Positions 24,001 through 34,400 of a stretch of 64,000 bases of DNA are shown piece after piece. The DNA is from Macrostomum hystrix (Eukaryota > Platyhelminthes > Macrostomidae): assembly GCA_950097015.1 (NCBI GenBank), contig CATNEN010000038.1:24007001-24071000 (forward strand). Direction: 5' to 3'. Made by a program: the position numbers and the translations under genes. The notes under the pieces were generated by a model that saw only the letters and a list, made by a program, of their open reading frames with translations, was not told where the DNA came from and did no database searches. Within the stretch, counting starts at the first letter, position 1. The number at the start of each line of letters is the position of its first letter.

Positions 24001-27000
24001 CTTACACTTCCACATTATTGTCTGCTTTCCATTCTGATAAAAATATGAAACTACTGTTCAAGTTGATACAATTTTGCCAGCCGTTAAACCCCAAACCTTT
24101 AACTAATGGTTCTTTATGACTTCTCGCCGGTCCGTCTAAATCTCACCTGATCTATCCTGCCAAATCTCATCTGATCTATCCTGCCAAATCTCATCTGATC
24201 TATCCTTCCAAATCTCATCTGATCTATCCTGCCAAATCTCATCTGATCTATCCTGCCAAATCTCACCTGATCTATCCTGCCAAATCTCATCTGATCTATC
24301 CTGCCAAATCTCATCTGATCTATCCTGCCAAATCTCATCTGATCTATCCTGCCAAATATCATCAGATCTATCCTGCCAAATCTCATCTGATCTATCCTGC
24401 CAAATCTCATCTGATCTATCCTGCCAAATCTCATCTGATCTATCCTGCCAAATCTCATCTGATCTATCCTGCCAAATCTCATCTGATCTATCCTTCCAAA
24501 TCTCATCTGATCTATCCTGTCAAATATCATCTGATCTATCCTGCCAAATCTCATCTGATCTATCCTGCCAAATCTCATCTGATCTATCCTGCCAAATCTC
24601 ACCTGATCTATCCTGCCAAATCTCACCTGATCTATCCTGCCAAATCTCATCTGATCTATCCTGCCAAATCTCATCTGATCTATCCTGCCAAATCTCATCT
24701 GATGTATCCTGCCAAATCTCATCTGATCTATCCTGCCAAATCTCACCTGATCTATCCTGCCAAATCTCATCTGATCTATCCTTCCAAATCTCACCTGATC
24801 TATCCTGCCAAATCTCATCTGATCTATCCTGCCAAATCTCATCTGATCTATCCTGCCAAATCTCATCTGATCTATCCTGCCAAATCTCATCTGATCTATC
24901 CTGCCAAATCTCATCTGATCTATCCTGCCAAATCTCACCTGATCTATCCTGCCAAATCTCACCTGATCTATCCTGCCAAATCTCATCTGATCTATCCTGC
25001 CAAATCTCACCTGATCTATCCTGCCAAATCTCACCTGATCTATCCTGCCAAATCTCATCTGATCTATCCATCCAGTTACCATCTGATCTATCCTTCCAAA
25101 TCTCACCTGATCTATCCTGCCAAATCTCATCTGATCTATCCTGCCAAATCTCATCTGATCTATCCTGCCAAATCTCACCTGATCTATCCATCCAGTTACC
25201 ATCTGATCTATCCATCCAATTATCATCTGATCTATCCATCCAATTATCATCTGATCTATCCATCCAATTATCATCTGATCTATCCATCCAATTATCATCT
25301 GATCTATCCATCCAATTATCATCTGATCTATCCATCCAATTTATCATCTGATCTATCCATCCAATTATTATCTGATCTATCAATCCAATTATCATCTGAC
25401 CAATATTCCGAAATTTGGCCTTATCCATCAGATCATGTTCTAATATTATAATTGCCTTGAAACTGACCAGATGTTTAGTTTATACTTAAAACCTATTATA
25501 CATTTTCCACCCTTACCGTGTTAAGTGAAAACGATTCTCTAATTACTGATGTTAGCCTCCCTTTAAGTTTCGTTCTTGACCCCATAGAATTCCCAGAAAA
25601 TCCCATTGTAGAAAAAATTATTGAAGCTTGTTATACCCGCACTTCACAATGACCCTAAGGAAAATCAACTAACAAGACCTATTTTTAAGAATGAAAGTTT
25701 TTTTTTAACTCGTGACTGACCAATACATTTGTGGCCTTTGACCATTGTCCAAAAAAAATTCTAAAAGCTTAGCAGAAAATTTTCCCTGACGATCATTCCC
25801 TGGGGATCATTGTCAACAGAATCTAACATTCTTTTGTGAGCAGTGGGTAGTATTTGCAGCAATTTAGCAAGCCTTTTGGTACAAAAGCCAACTAAAACCA
25901 TCAACGGTTCTGTCATTGAGTAGGCCATGGTTGTACAAAAACAGAATGGCATGCTAGAAGCAATTCCGTGAAACAAAAGTGCATCAATAATTAATAAATT
26001 TTCTGAATCGCCCAACCAGGCAATACCACTTAGACACGCAAATCAAGCACTTATTTAGTTCAATTGAAGAGTTCTGGGAACACGTTTTTTCAGAGTTTTT
26101 AGATTGCTAATACTCAGTTTGTCATTGGACATTGCGGAGAGAAACCGCTTTTAGCTTAGGGAGAATGCTCATTTCTGTGCGCTTCTGCTTTCAAGTTTAA
26201 TTTTCTGGACTTTTTCCGCTACTAAAATACACGAATTTCAAATTCCTTGGTCGGGAATCGAACCCCCGCCCAACGGCTAATTTATGTTGTACTTAAACGA
26301 ATGAAAACAAAAGTTTATCAAAGGCCAAAAGAGTTCGATCGAAATGTATTAATTGTAACCTTATATCCTCTGCTACTGAAGCGAGCTGCTACTGAATTCC
26401 TCGCTGTTCTGCGATTTGTTCACTATGTGATTTAGAAACTAGTTTAACAGACTTCTGAAACTCACTGAAATTCTCGTGTGTTTTACCTTTTTCAACCAGC
26501 ATTTTGTCTATGGCTAAAACCTTTGTCCAGTGTTGCATGCACCCAGCTCACCTATTGCCCCAAGTCGCAGGTAGAGACCGCCCTGAGCTGCACTGCGCAG
26601 TCGGACACCGCGGCTTCGATGGCTACGACTCGAGGCTGCGACGTCGGCCCTGTTTGACCCGTCGCGTACCAGAAAGGCGTACACGTAGGCCAAGAACGAA
26701 ATGCCGGCCAGGTACAAGTAGATGTAGAATCCCTGCAATGGGGAATGGATTGCGATGTTAATAGACTGATAAAACAGATCGCGCAGCACAGCTGCTACCA
26801 TTGCAAGCCGTTTCTGAAATGGAATTGGTTATTCTATTCCTTATTTATTTAGAAGCGCACAGAAATGAGCATTCTCCCTAAGCTAAAAGCGGTTTCTCTC
26901 CGCAATGTCCAATGTCCGCAATGAGGCTAGACTAGCAATCCATTCTATTCATTTGAATATTGAGACTAGCAATCCATTCTACTTCTTAGATTATTGAGGC

Positions 27001-30000
27001 TAGACTAGCAATCCATTCTATTCCTTTGGTTATTGAGGCTAGACTAGCAATCCATTCTATTCCTTTGGTTATTGAGGCTAGACTAGCAATCCATTCTATT
27101 CCTTTGAATAATGAGACTAGCAATCCATTCTATTTCTTAGATTATTGAGGCTAGACTAGCAATCCATTCTATTCCTTTGATTATTGAGGCTAGACTAGCA
27201 ATCCATTCTACTCGTATTCCTTTGGTTATTGAGGCTAGACTAGCAATCCATTCTTTTCTTTGGTTATTGAGGCCAGACTAGCAATCCATTGCTAGTCTAA
27301 CATCTGATGGTGAGGCAGCTAAATAGACTATTCTAGAAACCGGAGACCACACGGATTCTGTCCAACACAAGAAATACTGTTTAATATAAAAATGCATAAT
27401 ACTTCTTCATACAATTCTGGATTATCGGCTGGCATGAAAAAGTCATAGAGTGGACTAATAAATATTGGCAGTACGTGCCTAAAGCTTCACTAGAATCAGT
27501 TTTCCTGGCTCGCATCCATACTTCAGCAGAAGAAAATTATTTTTGTTTTCAAGCCTCAGGCATGTTTAAAGAACGAGGGGTGCAAAAAATTATCAGAATT
27601 TTCACACAGACGAAACAACAATTATATGTGGCCCAGAAATGCGAGAAAATTCGGAAAAAAACAAGTGCAAAAGTATCCGATTTTGGTTTATAACAGTCGG
27701 TTTTTGTTGCTAAGTGATTTGAACCAATAGTTCTTATGACCAATAAATTAACTTTCCAAGTGCTGAAGGTCTAAAAGCATAAAAGTAATGATCAAAATTT
27801 GGTTTCAACAATTGCACTCACCTCAAATCCGAGAGATGTTGGCGACTGTTTCGCTACTATACTTATTGGGATTAAAATCCCCAACGAACAAATCAGTAAG
27901 CAGTAGATTCCACTCAGGATGTTCGAAAGAGCAGACCTGAAAGGTTGGTGGCAAATTTAAAGTGCTCCTTCATTCTCCCCTTCGTCAAAGCATTCTATTC
28001 CTTAGGTTATTGAGGCTAGACTAGCAATCCATTCTATTCCCTAGATTATTGAGGCTAGACTAGCAATCCATTCTATTCCCTAGATTATTGAGGCTAGACT
28101 AGCAATCCATTCTATTCCCTAGATTATTGAGGCTCGACTAGCAATCCATTCTATTGCTTCATCTTTAAGAATAGGCTAGCAATCCATTCCGATTCTTCCC
28201 AGGAGCGGTCAGATCCTATTGCCCACCCCTTGCTGATCATTTGCCACACCCAATACCCTCTGTCTTTCCAGTTCCCTCAACGGTGCAAAGTGCGAATCTA
28301 TGTTTCTTAGAATTTTTCGCTGTTTCTATGAATTTTTTTCTCGCCTAATGCCCAAAATAGCATTGCTCAGGTTTGTTAGTTTAGCCAACCGGAATCAGAT
28401 TTTAGCCTTTGAGCGTCATATCGAGATAAAGAACCTTTTCTGCTGATAAATGGGATTGTCTTATCCGGGAAGGTGCAATGAACAGATAGATTCGAATTTT
28501 TAGGGATTCTTTAAGTAGATTGAGTGGATCAAGAGTACTAGATCGAGTAGAGTGGGGAGTAGATCGAGTAGAGTGGGGAGTAGATCGAGTAGACTGGGGA
28601 GTAGATCGAGTAGAGTGGGGAGTAGATCGAGAAGACTGGGGAGTAGATCGAGTAGACTGAGGAGTAGATCGAGTAGAGTGGGGAGTAGATCGAGTAGAGT
28701 GGGGAGTAGATCGAGTAGAGTGGGGAGTAGATCGAGTAGACTGGGGAGTAGATCGAGTAGAGTGGGGAGTAGATCGAGAAGACTGGGGAGTAGATCGAGT
28801 AGACTGAGGAGTAGATCGAGTAGAGTGGGGAGTAGATCGAGTAGAGTGGGGAGTAGATCGAGTAGAGTGGGGAGTAGATCGAGTAGAGTGGGGAGTAGAT
28901 CGAGTAGACTCGCGAGTAGGTAGAGAAGTGTTAATAGTAGATCGATTAGAGTTGAGAGTAGATAAAGTAGAGTGGAGAGTAGATCAAGTAGAGTGGAGAG
29001 TAGATCGATTTGAATAGGGAGAAGATCGAGTAGAGTGGGTGGTAGATAGAGTAGACTGGCGAGTAGATCGAGTAGAGTTGAGAGTAGATCAAGTAGAGCG
29101 GAGAGTAGATCAAGTAGAGTGGAGAGTAGATCGATTTGAATAGGGAGAAGATCGAGTAGAGTGGGTGGTAGATAGAGTAGACTGGCGAGTAGATCGAGTA
29201 GAGTTGAGAGTAGATCAAGTAGAGCGGAGAGTAGATCAAGTAGAGTGGAGAGTAGATCGATTTGAATAGGGAGTAGATCGAGTAGAGTGGGTAGTAGATA
29301 GAGTAGACTGGCGAGTAGATCGAGTAGAGTTGAGAGTAGATCAAGTAGAGCGGAGAGTAGATCAAGTAGAGCGGAGAGTAGATCAAGTAGAGCGGAGAGT
29401 AGATCGAGTAGAGTGGGTAGTAGATCGAGTAGGCTGGGGAGTAGATCGAGTAGGCTGGGGAGTAGATCGAGTAGGCTGGGGAGTAGATCGAGTAGTGTGT
29501 AAGCACTACAGTAAGTTTTGCTGTGAAATAAACCTACTTTGTACTTTAAGCTTTCTACTTGGATAGATGGAAGTCTGTAAAAGGATTGTAAAAGTTTTGG
29601 AAATAATTTTTCTCATTAGGGCGTATAAAAATGAAAACAAGAAAAATTCCTTCATTATGACCAGTCATCAGGCTCATTCTATTTAGTTTCAGATGAGTTT
29701 AGTAATCAGAAACAGATGAATCCCTAATGACCCAGGTGAAAAAAAAGTATTGTTTGCAAATATTTTTAATTCCCACTGTCTCTTAATACAATGGACTTCT
29801 GCTGCAAGCTGCAGGAATGGAAGGTTTTTTGGTCACTGGGCGAGAGGGGCGAGTGGGCGAGAGTGAAAGAGAGTGGTCAAAGTTGATGGTAATTCAGCTA
29901 TTTCAACCCCGACCTCATCGGAACTCAAATGAGTCTACATAGCTAGTGTCATTATAGTGCCACAGTGAGACTATGCTGAGTACTCTAACACAGTCTATGA

Positions 30001-32225
30001 CTGACATAGGATGGCATAGCTAGTGTCATATAGTGCCACAGTGAGACTATGCTGAGTACTCTAACACAGTCTATGACTGACATAGGATGGCATAGCTAGT
30101 GTCATATAGTGCCACAGTGAGACTATGCTGAGTACTCTAACACAGTCTATGACTGACATAGGATGGCATAGCTAGTGTCATATAGTGCCACAGTGAGACT
30201 ATGCTGAGTACTCTAACACAGTCTATGACTGACATAGGATGGCATAGCTAGTGTCATATAGTGCCACAGTGTGACTATGCTGAGTACTTTAACACAGTCT
30301 ATGACTGACATAGGATGGCATAGCTAGTGTCATATAGTGCCACAGTGTGACTATGCTGAGTACTTTAACACAGTCTATGACTGACATAGGATGGCATAGC
30401 TAGTGTCATATAGTGCCACAGTGAGACTATGCTGAGTACTTTAACACAGTCTATGACTGACATAGGATGGGCATAGCTATAGTGTCATATAGTGCCACAG
30501 TGAGACTGTGCTGAGTACTCTAACACAGTCTATGACTGACATAGGATGGCATAGCTAGTGTCATATAGTGCCACAGTGTGACTATGCTGAGTACTTTAAC
30601 ACAGTCTATGACTGACATAGGATGGCATAGCTAGTGTCATATAGTGCCACAGTGAGACTGTGCTGAGTACTCTAACACAGTCTATGACTGACATAGGATG
30701 GCATAGCTAGTGTCATATAGTGCCACAGTGAGACTGTGCTGAGTACTCTAACACAGTCTATGACTGACATAGGATGGCATAGCTAGTGTCATATAGTGCC
30801 ACAGTGAGACTGTGCTGAGTACTCTAACACAGTCTATGACTGACATAGGATGGCATAGCTAGTGTCATATAGTGCCACAGTGAGACTGTGCTGAGTACTC
30901 TAACACAGTCTATGACTGACATAGGATGGCATAGCTAGTGACAGCTAGTGAGGGATGTTATCGGTTTGTCATGCAATCCTGCGCGTGTTTGTATTTGTTT
31001 TAGATTTAAAATATGCCATGCACGCAGTAGCACGCAGTCAGTCATAATCCCTTATCATCGTCACAATTTTCCCATCTCTTGCTATCTCTCTCTTCTAGTG
31101 GTAGGAGGGTGAGTGGCAGAGTGGTCTAACGCGTTTGCCGCTAGCACTAAAGTCCATGAGCTCGATTCTGCGGCGAGGCCACATTCATTTTCGGCAGTTT
31201 ATAGTTTGTAAGAAACAAACGTTTCTTGGAAACCACAGTTTCTTGGCAACCACAGTTTCTTGGCAACCACAGTTTCATGAATACCACAGTTTCTTGGAAA
31301 CTACAGTTTCTTGGAAACCACAGTTTCTTGAAAAACCACAGTTTCTTGGAAACCACAGTTTTTTGGAAACCACAGTTTCTTGGCAACCACAGTTTCTAGG
31401 AAACCACAGTTTCTTGGAAACCACAGTTTCTTGGAAACCCACAGTTTCTTGGAAACCACAGTTTCTTGGCAACCACAGTTTCATGAATACCACAGTTTCT
31501 TGGAAACTACAGTTTCTTGGAAACTACAGTTTCTTGGAAACCACAGTTTCTTGAAAAACCACAGTTTCTTGGAAACCACAGTTTCTTGGAAACCACAGTT
31601 TCTTGGCAACCACAGTTTCTAGGAAACCACAGTTTCTTGGAAACCACAGTTTCTTGGAAACCACAGTTTCATGGAAACCACAGTTTCATGGAAACCTCAG
31701 TTTCTTGGAAACCACAGTTTCTTGGAAACCACAGTTTCTTGGAAACCACAGTTTCTTGGAAACCACAGTTTCTTGGAAACCACAGTTTCTTGGAAATCCA
31801 CAGTTTCTTGGAAACCACAGTTTCTTGGAAACTACAGTTTCTTGGAAACCGGTTGTTTCATGGAAGCAACATTTTCCAGGAAAGAATATCATTTTCTCTT
31901 TCTTCCAGATGTGCAACTGTTGGCTTAGTGCTTGATTGTTTGTGGATGAATCTTACTCACTTGAATGCTTCCTGCATCAGACCAGTGTGCAAAGTGGGAT
32001 CATAGTCAGTGCGTCGAGGCGCGCTTGGCGGTTTCAAAATGCCTATGAGTGGCTGCGGTAATTGGTTCTGATTGAGCATTGCCTGCTGCTGCTGATGCTG
32101 ATGTTGCAGGCCGCGTCGGGGCCTCTTACCGCCCAGCAGCAGTTGGGCGGTAGGCTGCTCCGTTGAAGCTAAAATCGAATGAAATTCTGTAGAACTCTGA
32201 GTCTCCGGTGACGTGTTGCTGATGC
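14161..32225 (-). CDS. Otop: Otopetrin-family proton channel (six exons reconstructed; 5' end incomplete)
   Basis: Otopetrins are 12-TM plasma-membrane proton channels. Six exons, in coding order 32225-31961, 27936-27822, 26732-26552, 17667-17501, 15804-15516 and 15086-14161, join with GT-AG introns in consistent phase into at least 646 residues. Family landmarks appear in the right order: YLRLGAI joined to AFGIASMI, then AIVFTFVQLNFVFFMNAK, KYKVVARLGLAHLVATNAC, PYLYPVTVQY, KPGRELVTYLLLANIAL and the C-terminal LYRFHSVALLANVWKEVY. The N-terminal part is Q-rich and probably cytoplasmic. Introns range from 429 bp to 8.9 kb and are packed with minisatellites. The initiating exon is uncertain; an open stretch with ATG at 32996 is a candidate. 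I infer a functional gene, since no frame break is seen. Confidence 0.9.
15140..15480. repeat. 23-bp minisatellite filling the last otopetrin intron
   Basis: About 14 copies of a 23-bp unit (ACTCAAACCATTGGGTTTGT plus CCT), near-identical, with single-base variants. It occupies nearly all of the 429-bp intron 15087-15515. The unit holds the near-palindrome AAACCATTGGGTTT. Confidence 0.96.
15516..15804 (-). CDS. Otop: Otopetrin exon
   Basis: Follows the acceptor TTTTCTCGCCGACAG and starts at a codon boundary. It encodes KYKVVARLGLAHLVATNAC (a strongly conserved otopetrin helix), a Ser/Thr-rich extracellular loop with two Asn-X-Ser/Thr sites, and PYLYPVTVQY; it ends one base into a codon at G before GTGAGT. 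Confidence 0.92.
15870..16740. repeat. 31-bp minisatellite in an otopetrin intron
   Basis: About 28 copies of a 31-bp unit containing TCTAACCCATAGACTATTGC. The first part (to about 16130) alternates two unit types (AATTCTAGCCC and AAGTCTAACCC), a 62-bp dimer; the rest is monomeric. Confidence 0.95.
16741..17500. other. Otopetrin intron, unique part
   Basis: No open frame of note. Contains a short CA run near 16954 and nothing else that I can identify. Confidence 0.5.
17501..17667 (-). CDS. Otop: Otopetrin exon
   Basis: Too short for routine ORF lists. Bounded by an acceptor (TTAAAACTTCAG) and the donor AAG before GTGAGT. Encodes AFGIASMIRDGMSLAASL and, after a short loop, AIVFTFVQLNFVFFMNAK, matching the otopetrin segment that precedes the KVVARFG helix. 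Phase fits both neighbouring exons. Confidence 0.9.
17765..18935. repeat. 32-36 bp minisatellite in an otopetrin intron
   Basis: About 35 copies built on GTTCAGTCTAGGAGAGTGTG followed by TACACTG. Length variants arise from CTAGT versus TAGTCTATG linkers and from loss of GGAGA. Each unit holds the 8-bp palindrome GTGTACAC. Variant units recur in the same order at about 18050-18200 and 18610-18760, suggesting block duplication. Confidence 0.94.
18936..20149. other. Otopetrin intron, no feature recognised
   Basis: Short frames only (72 and 65 codons) with no recognisable domain. Confidence 0.5.
20150..20456 (-). mobile_element. tRNA-derived SINE, family A, in otopetrin intron
   Basis: Same body as the copies at 6080 and 7918 (GCAGCCGCGGGGAGAAGGCT on the minus strand), with a head that reads GTGGCTGAGCGGTTAACACG, a good A box. 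Confidence 0.8.
20457..21270. other. Otopetrin intron, one unrecognised open frame
   Basis: A 158-codon minus-strand frame (20631-21107) is open but Cys/Ser/Phe-rich with no family signature; a second frame overlaps it. It may be chance or a decayed mobile-element fragment. Confidence 0.4.
21275..23600. repeat. 18-bp minisatellite with internal higher-order structure
   Basis: About 125 units of 18 bp (CATCTCTCCCTCAACTCT and variants with CTACC, CTCATC). Single 22-bp units (CATCTATCTCTCC) recur at intervals, marking a higher-order pattern. From about 23140 the unit changes to CATCTCTCCCACATCTCC, then decays into CT-rich sequence by 23600. A strong strand bias makes it pure pyrimidine over long stretches apart from A. 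Confidence 0.95.
23601..24115. other. Otopetrin intron, AT-rich spacer
   Basis: CT-rich at the start, then AT-rich unique sequence. Nothing recognised. Confidence 0.5.
24120..25415. repeat. 24-bp minisatellite with two unit types
   Basis: About 54 copies. Up to about 25060 the unit contains CTGCCAAATCTCATCTGATC; from about 25190 a second type CATCCAATTATCATCTGATC takes over, with two interspersed CATCCAGTTACC units at the border. Open on both strands because 24 is a multiple of three and the units lack stops. Confidence 0.95.
25440..26551. other. Otopetrin intron, unique part with a tRNA-like fragment
   Basis: No gene recognised. At about 26245-26275 the minus strand reads GGCGGGGGTTCGATTCCCGA, a B-box-like string that is probably a SINE head fragment; no complete tRNA can be folded around it by eye. 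Confidence 0.4.
26552..26732 (-). CDS. Otop: Otopetrin exon
   Basis: Preceded by the acceptor CCATTCCCCATTGCAG and ended by G before GTGAGC. Encodes GFYIYLYLAGISFLAYVYAF, a classic otopetrin TM with its Gly-Phe start, a Ser/Arg loop and GGLYLRLGAI. The last codon is completed by the next exon to give GAIAFG as in the family. Confidence 0.92.
26930..27295. repeat. 39-bp-type minisatellite, inverted relative of the 9-12.7 kb satellite
   Basis: About nine units of the form GACTAGCAATCCATTCTATT with CCTTTGGTTATTGAGGCTA. The core is the reverse complement of GGATTGCTAGTC in the 9067-12690 array. Confidence 0.9.
27296..27821. other. Otopetrin intron, no feature recognised
   Basis: A 72-codon frame at 27475-27693 has no recognisable domain. 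Nothing else seen. Confidence 0.5.
27822..27936 (-). CDS. Otop: Otopetrin exon
   Basis: A 115-bp exon between acceptor CAACCTTTCAG and donor GAG before GTGAGT. Encodes SALSNILSGIYCLLICSLGI and ends LGFE, so that the joined product reads FEGFYIYLY, the family's usual sequence before that TM. Probably the first TM of the channel. Confidence 0.88.
27990..28190. repeat. 39-bp-type minisatellite, second intronic block
   Basis: Five units of GACTAGCAATCCATTCTATT with CCCTAGATTATTGAGGCTA, same family and orientation as 26930-27295. The block lies immediately upstream of exon 27822-27936 in the gene's reading direction. Confidence 0.9.
28530..29500. repeat. 21-bp minisatellite with a 126-bp higher-order unit
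   Basis: The basic unit is 21 bp (AGTAGATCGAGTAGAGTGGG plus one base). From about 29000 six units form a 126-bp block: the marker GATTTGAATAGGG recurs at about 29007, 29133 and 29259. Confidence 0.95.
29501..29937. other. Otopetrin intron, no feature recognised
   Basis: Unique AT-rich sequence between two arrays. No open frame of note. Confidence 0.5.
29938..30945. repeat. 76-bp minisatellite, about 13 copies
   Basis: Near-identical 76-bp units starting GCATAGCTAGTGTCATATAG, e.g. at 30014 and 30090. Sites vary in blocks (CTATGC versus CTGTGC; AGTGAGA versus AGTGTGA), which suggests unequal exchange. The unit contains several CATAG/CTATG inverted pairs. Confidence 0.96.
31107..31200 (+). mobile_element. 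Truncated SINE family A head
   Basis: GTGAGTGGCAGAGTGGTCTA is a good A-box context; CTCGATTCTGCGG is the B-box equivalent, followed by GCGAGGCCACATTCATTT. The body is cut off and a 17-bp array starts about 10 bases later. Confidence 0.75.
31215..31865. repeat. 17-bp minisatellite next to an otopetrin exon
   Basis: About 38 copies of TTTCTTGGAAACCACAG with variants (TTGGCAACC, CATGAATACC). A block of variant order repeats: compare 31250-31400 with 31470-31640. Confidence 0.95.
31961..32225 (-). CDS. Otop: Otopetrin N-terminal exon (Q-rich)
   Basis: Acceptor GTTCGCATTCCTGCAG, donor TTCAA before GTGAGT. Encodes a Ser/Gln-rich, probably cytoplasmic stretch ending QEAFK; joined to the next exon it reads EAFKSALSNILSG, as in otopetrins. 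It starts in phase 2, so at least one earlier exon exists. Confidence 0.82.
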
Positions 32226-32287
32226 CTGCAGGAATGCGAACCGATGGATTAAAGTGAAAGGCAGGTTGGGTAATTTAATCGTTTCTT

Positions 32288-32500
32288 AGACCCCAGCCTT
32301 GGAGGGCTGGTACCCAAGTGATAAGAGCGTCGGATTCATCCCTTAAGGGTCGGGGGTTCGTTTCCCAACTTTTCTGGAACTATGTGTACCAGCATTAGCT
32401 GGGGTTAATTGAGGGTGGCTGTGTCATCCCACCAGTCCATGGACTGAACAGCCGTACGCAGCCTTCATATAGTTGCGCCTGTGCTGTCGATAATCAATAA
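32288..32500 (+). mobile_element. tRNA-derived SINE, family B
   Basis: Has a B-box-like GGGGGTTCGTTTCCC, then the family core CCAGTCCATGGACTGAACAG, and ends in a TATTATTA tail. Its 3' part lacks some of the body seen in the 35 kb copy. Confidence 0.75.
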
Positions 32501-32756
32501 CTATTATTAATACTACGAGCGTATTATTTATAAGGGCTTCACGGTTTTCACGGCTAGGAATCGAACTCCCTACCTTAATTGGGAAAAATAAATAAATCCA
32601 AAGATTGAAAACACACGACAAAATGACGTCAGCTATTTTCGTCAGCTTGTCAATCAATGAGTCACACCAAATGACACTCGATGCATTCGAAAATAAACAA
32701 TTATCAGGTCTGCATGTTATAGGGTAAATTAATGCAAATTAACTGGCCGAAAAATG

Positions 32757-32996
32757 TTAAGGTGATTTTCTGTAGCTTGGCACTGGGATGCAAGACAGTT
32801 TCAAGCGTTTGAGGGTTGAGTTCTGTTGAGTTTGCCGCAACTGCTGCTGCTGCTGACTGAGCGAACAAAATTTCATTTCCGCGTCAAGGAATTTCCAATT
32901 TCGAGTAGGGGGCGGGCGGGATGAAGCAGAAGATGAGCCATCCGAGTGGGAGGTGACATCACTGTGCCAGTCGCGATGAAGTTTCCATGATGCCAT
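32757..32996 (-). CDS. Candidate first exon of otopetrin or small ORF (uncertain)
   Basis: A 79-codon frame starting ATG at 32996, Ser- and Gln-rich, with no known domain. It lies 5' of the otopetrin exon at 31961-32225 and has similar composition. No strong donor in the required phase is visible: a weak GTGATG near 32963 would fit. It may be non-coding. Confidence 0.3.
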   Translation of the reverse strand: MASWKLHRDWHSDVTSHSDGSSSASSRPPPTRNWKFLDAEMKFCSLSQQQQQLRQTQQNSTLKRLKLSCIPVPSYRKSP

Positions 32997-32999
32997 TGA

Positions 33000-33544
33000 A
33001 GAAGAATGTAATTACACGTGACTCACGCCCTAGTATAGACTCAATGTTCTGTGCGTCATTACATGCTGTAGTTGAGCACAGTGTAGAGTAGCTCAGGAGT
33101 GAAAAAGGAGGGAAATTATGAAAACTTGTCTTGTAAAACCAAATTGAAAATTGTTGTTTTCATATACGTGGGATAGTACGGAAAATTCTTATCAAGATGA
33201 CCTCGAAAACGGTAGCAGCAATTTCTGCAACCCACGATGGGTGAAAGTCAGTTTCTAGTAGAAGCAGAAGACAGCACAAGAAGGATCGATAGAATTTGAC
33301 CTTACTACAACTTTGAGCAGCAAAAAAATTGAGTTTAGGGAGATAAGTATGCAGCTAACCAACCCACTATCGATACGCCAGGTTATCCAAGTTTTTTCCA
33401 GCCAGCCATTTATCTGATCAAATTATCGTCAAAGTGAGGCTTCAGAAGTAGAACATGTTTTAAGAGTTGGGCACCAGTTTTTCGTGTTAGTTCAGGTCAA
33501 AATTATTTTCCTCGATAGGGACAATGTTTTTTTTAATGCAGGAA
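33000..33544. other. Intergenic, possible otopetrin 5' region
   Basis: No open frame of note and no clear promoter motif. Confidence 0.4.
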
Positions 33545-33549
33545 GTGCT

Positions 33550-34400
33550 CTAAATGTGACTGAGAGAGTGACTGAATAAGAGAGTGACTGAATCAGAGAG
33601 TGACTGAATCAGAGAGTGACTGAAACAGAGTGACTGTATCAGAGAGTGACTGAAACAGAGTGACTGTATCAGAGAGTGACTGAATCAGAGAGTGACTGAA
33701 TCAGAGAGTGACTGAATCAGAGAGTGACTGAAACAGAGTGACTGTATCAGAGAGTGACTGAATCAGAGAGTGACTGAAACAGAGTGACTGTATCAGAGAG
33801 TGACTGAAACAGAGTGACTGTATCAGAGAGTGACTGAATCAGAGAGTGACTGAATCAGAGAGTGACTGAATCAGTGAGACTGAAACAGAGTGACTGAATC
33901 AGAGAGTGACTGAATCAGAGAGTGACTGAATCAGAGAGTGACTGAATCGGAGAGTGACTGAAACAGAGAGTGACTGAATCAGAGAATGACTGAACCAGAG
34001 AGTGACTGAACCAGAGAGTGACTGAAACAGAGTGACTGAACCAGAGAGTGACTGAAACAGAGTGACTGAACCAGAGAGTGACTGAAACAGAGTGACTGAA
34101 ACAGAGAGTGACTGAAACAGAGTGACTGAAACAGAGAGTGACTGAATCAGAGAGTGACTGAATCAGAGAGTGACTGAATCAGAGAGTGACTGAATCAGTG
34201 AGACTGAAACAGAGTGACTGAATCAGAGAGTGACTGAATCAGAGAGTGACTGAATCAGAGAGTGACTGAATCGGAGAGTGACTGAAACAGAGAGTGACTG
34301 AATCAGAGAGTGACTGAATCAGAGAATGACTGAACCAGAGAGTGACTGAATCAGAGAGTGACTGAACCAGAGAGTGACTGAACCAGAGAGTGACTGAATC
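33550..34400. repeat. 14/16-bp minisatellite
   Basis: Mixed units of GAGAGTGACTGAATCA (16 bp) and GAGTGACTGAAACA (14 bp), about 55 in total. A block containing the AATCAGTGAGACTGAAACAG variant recurs at about 33870 and 34190. Confidence 0.94.

Noticed and set aside
24114-25451. Open frames of 402, 302 and 249 codons
   Set aside because: Products of the 24-bp array on both strands; no gene context.
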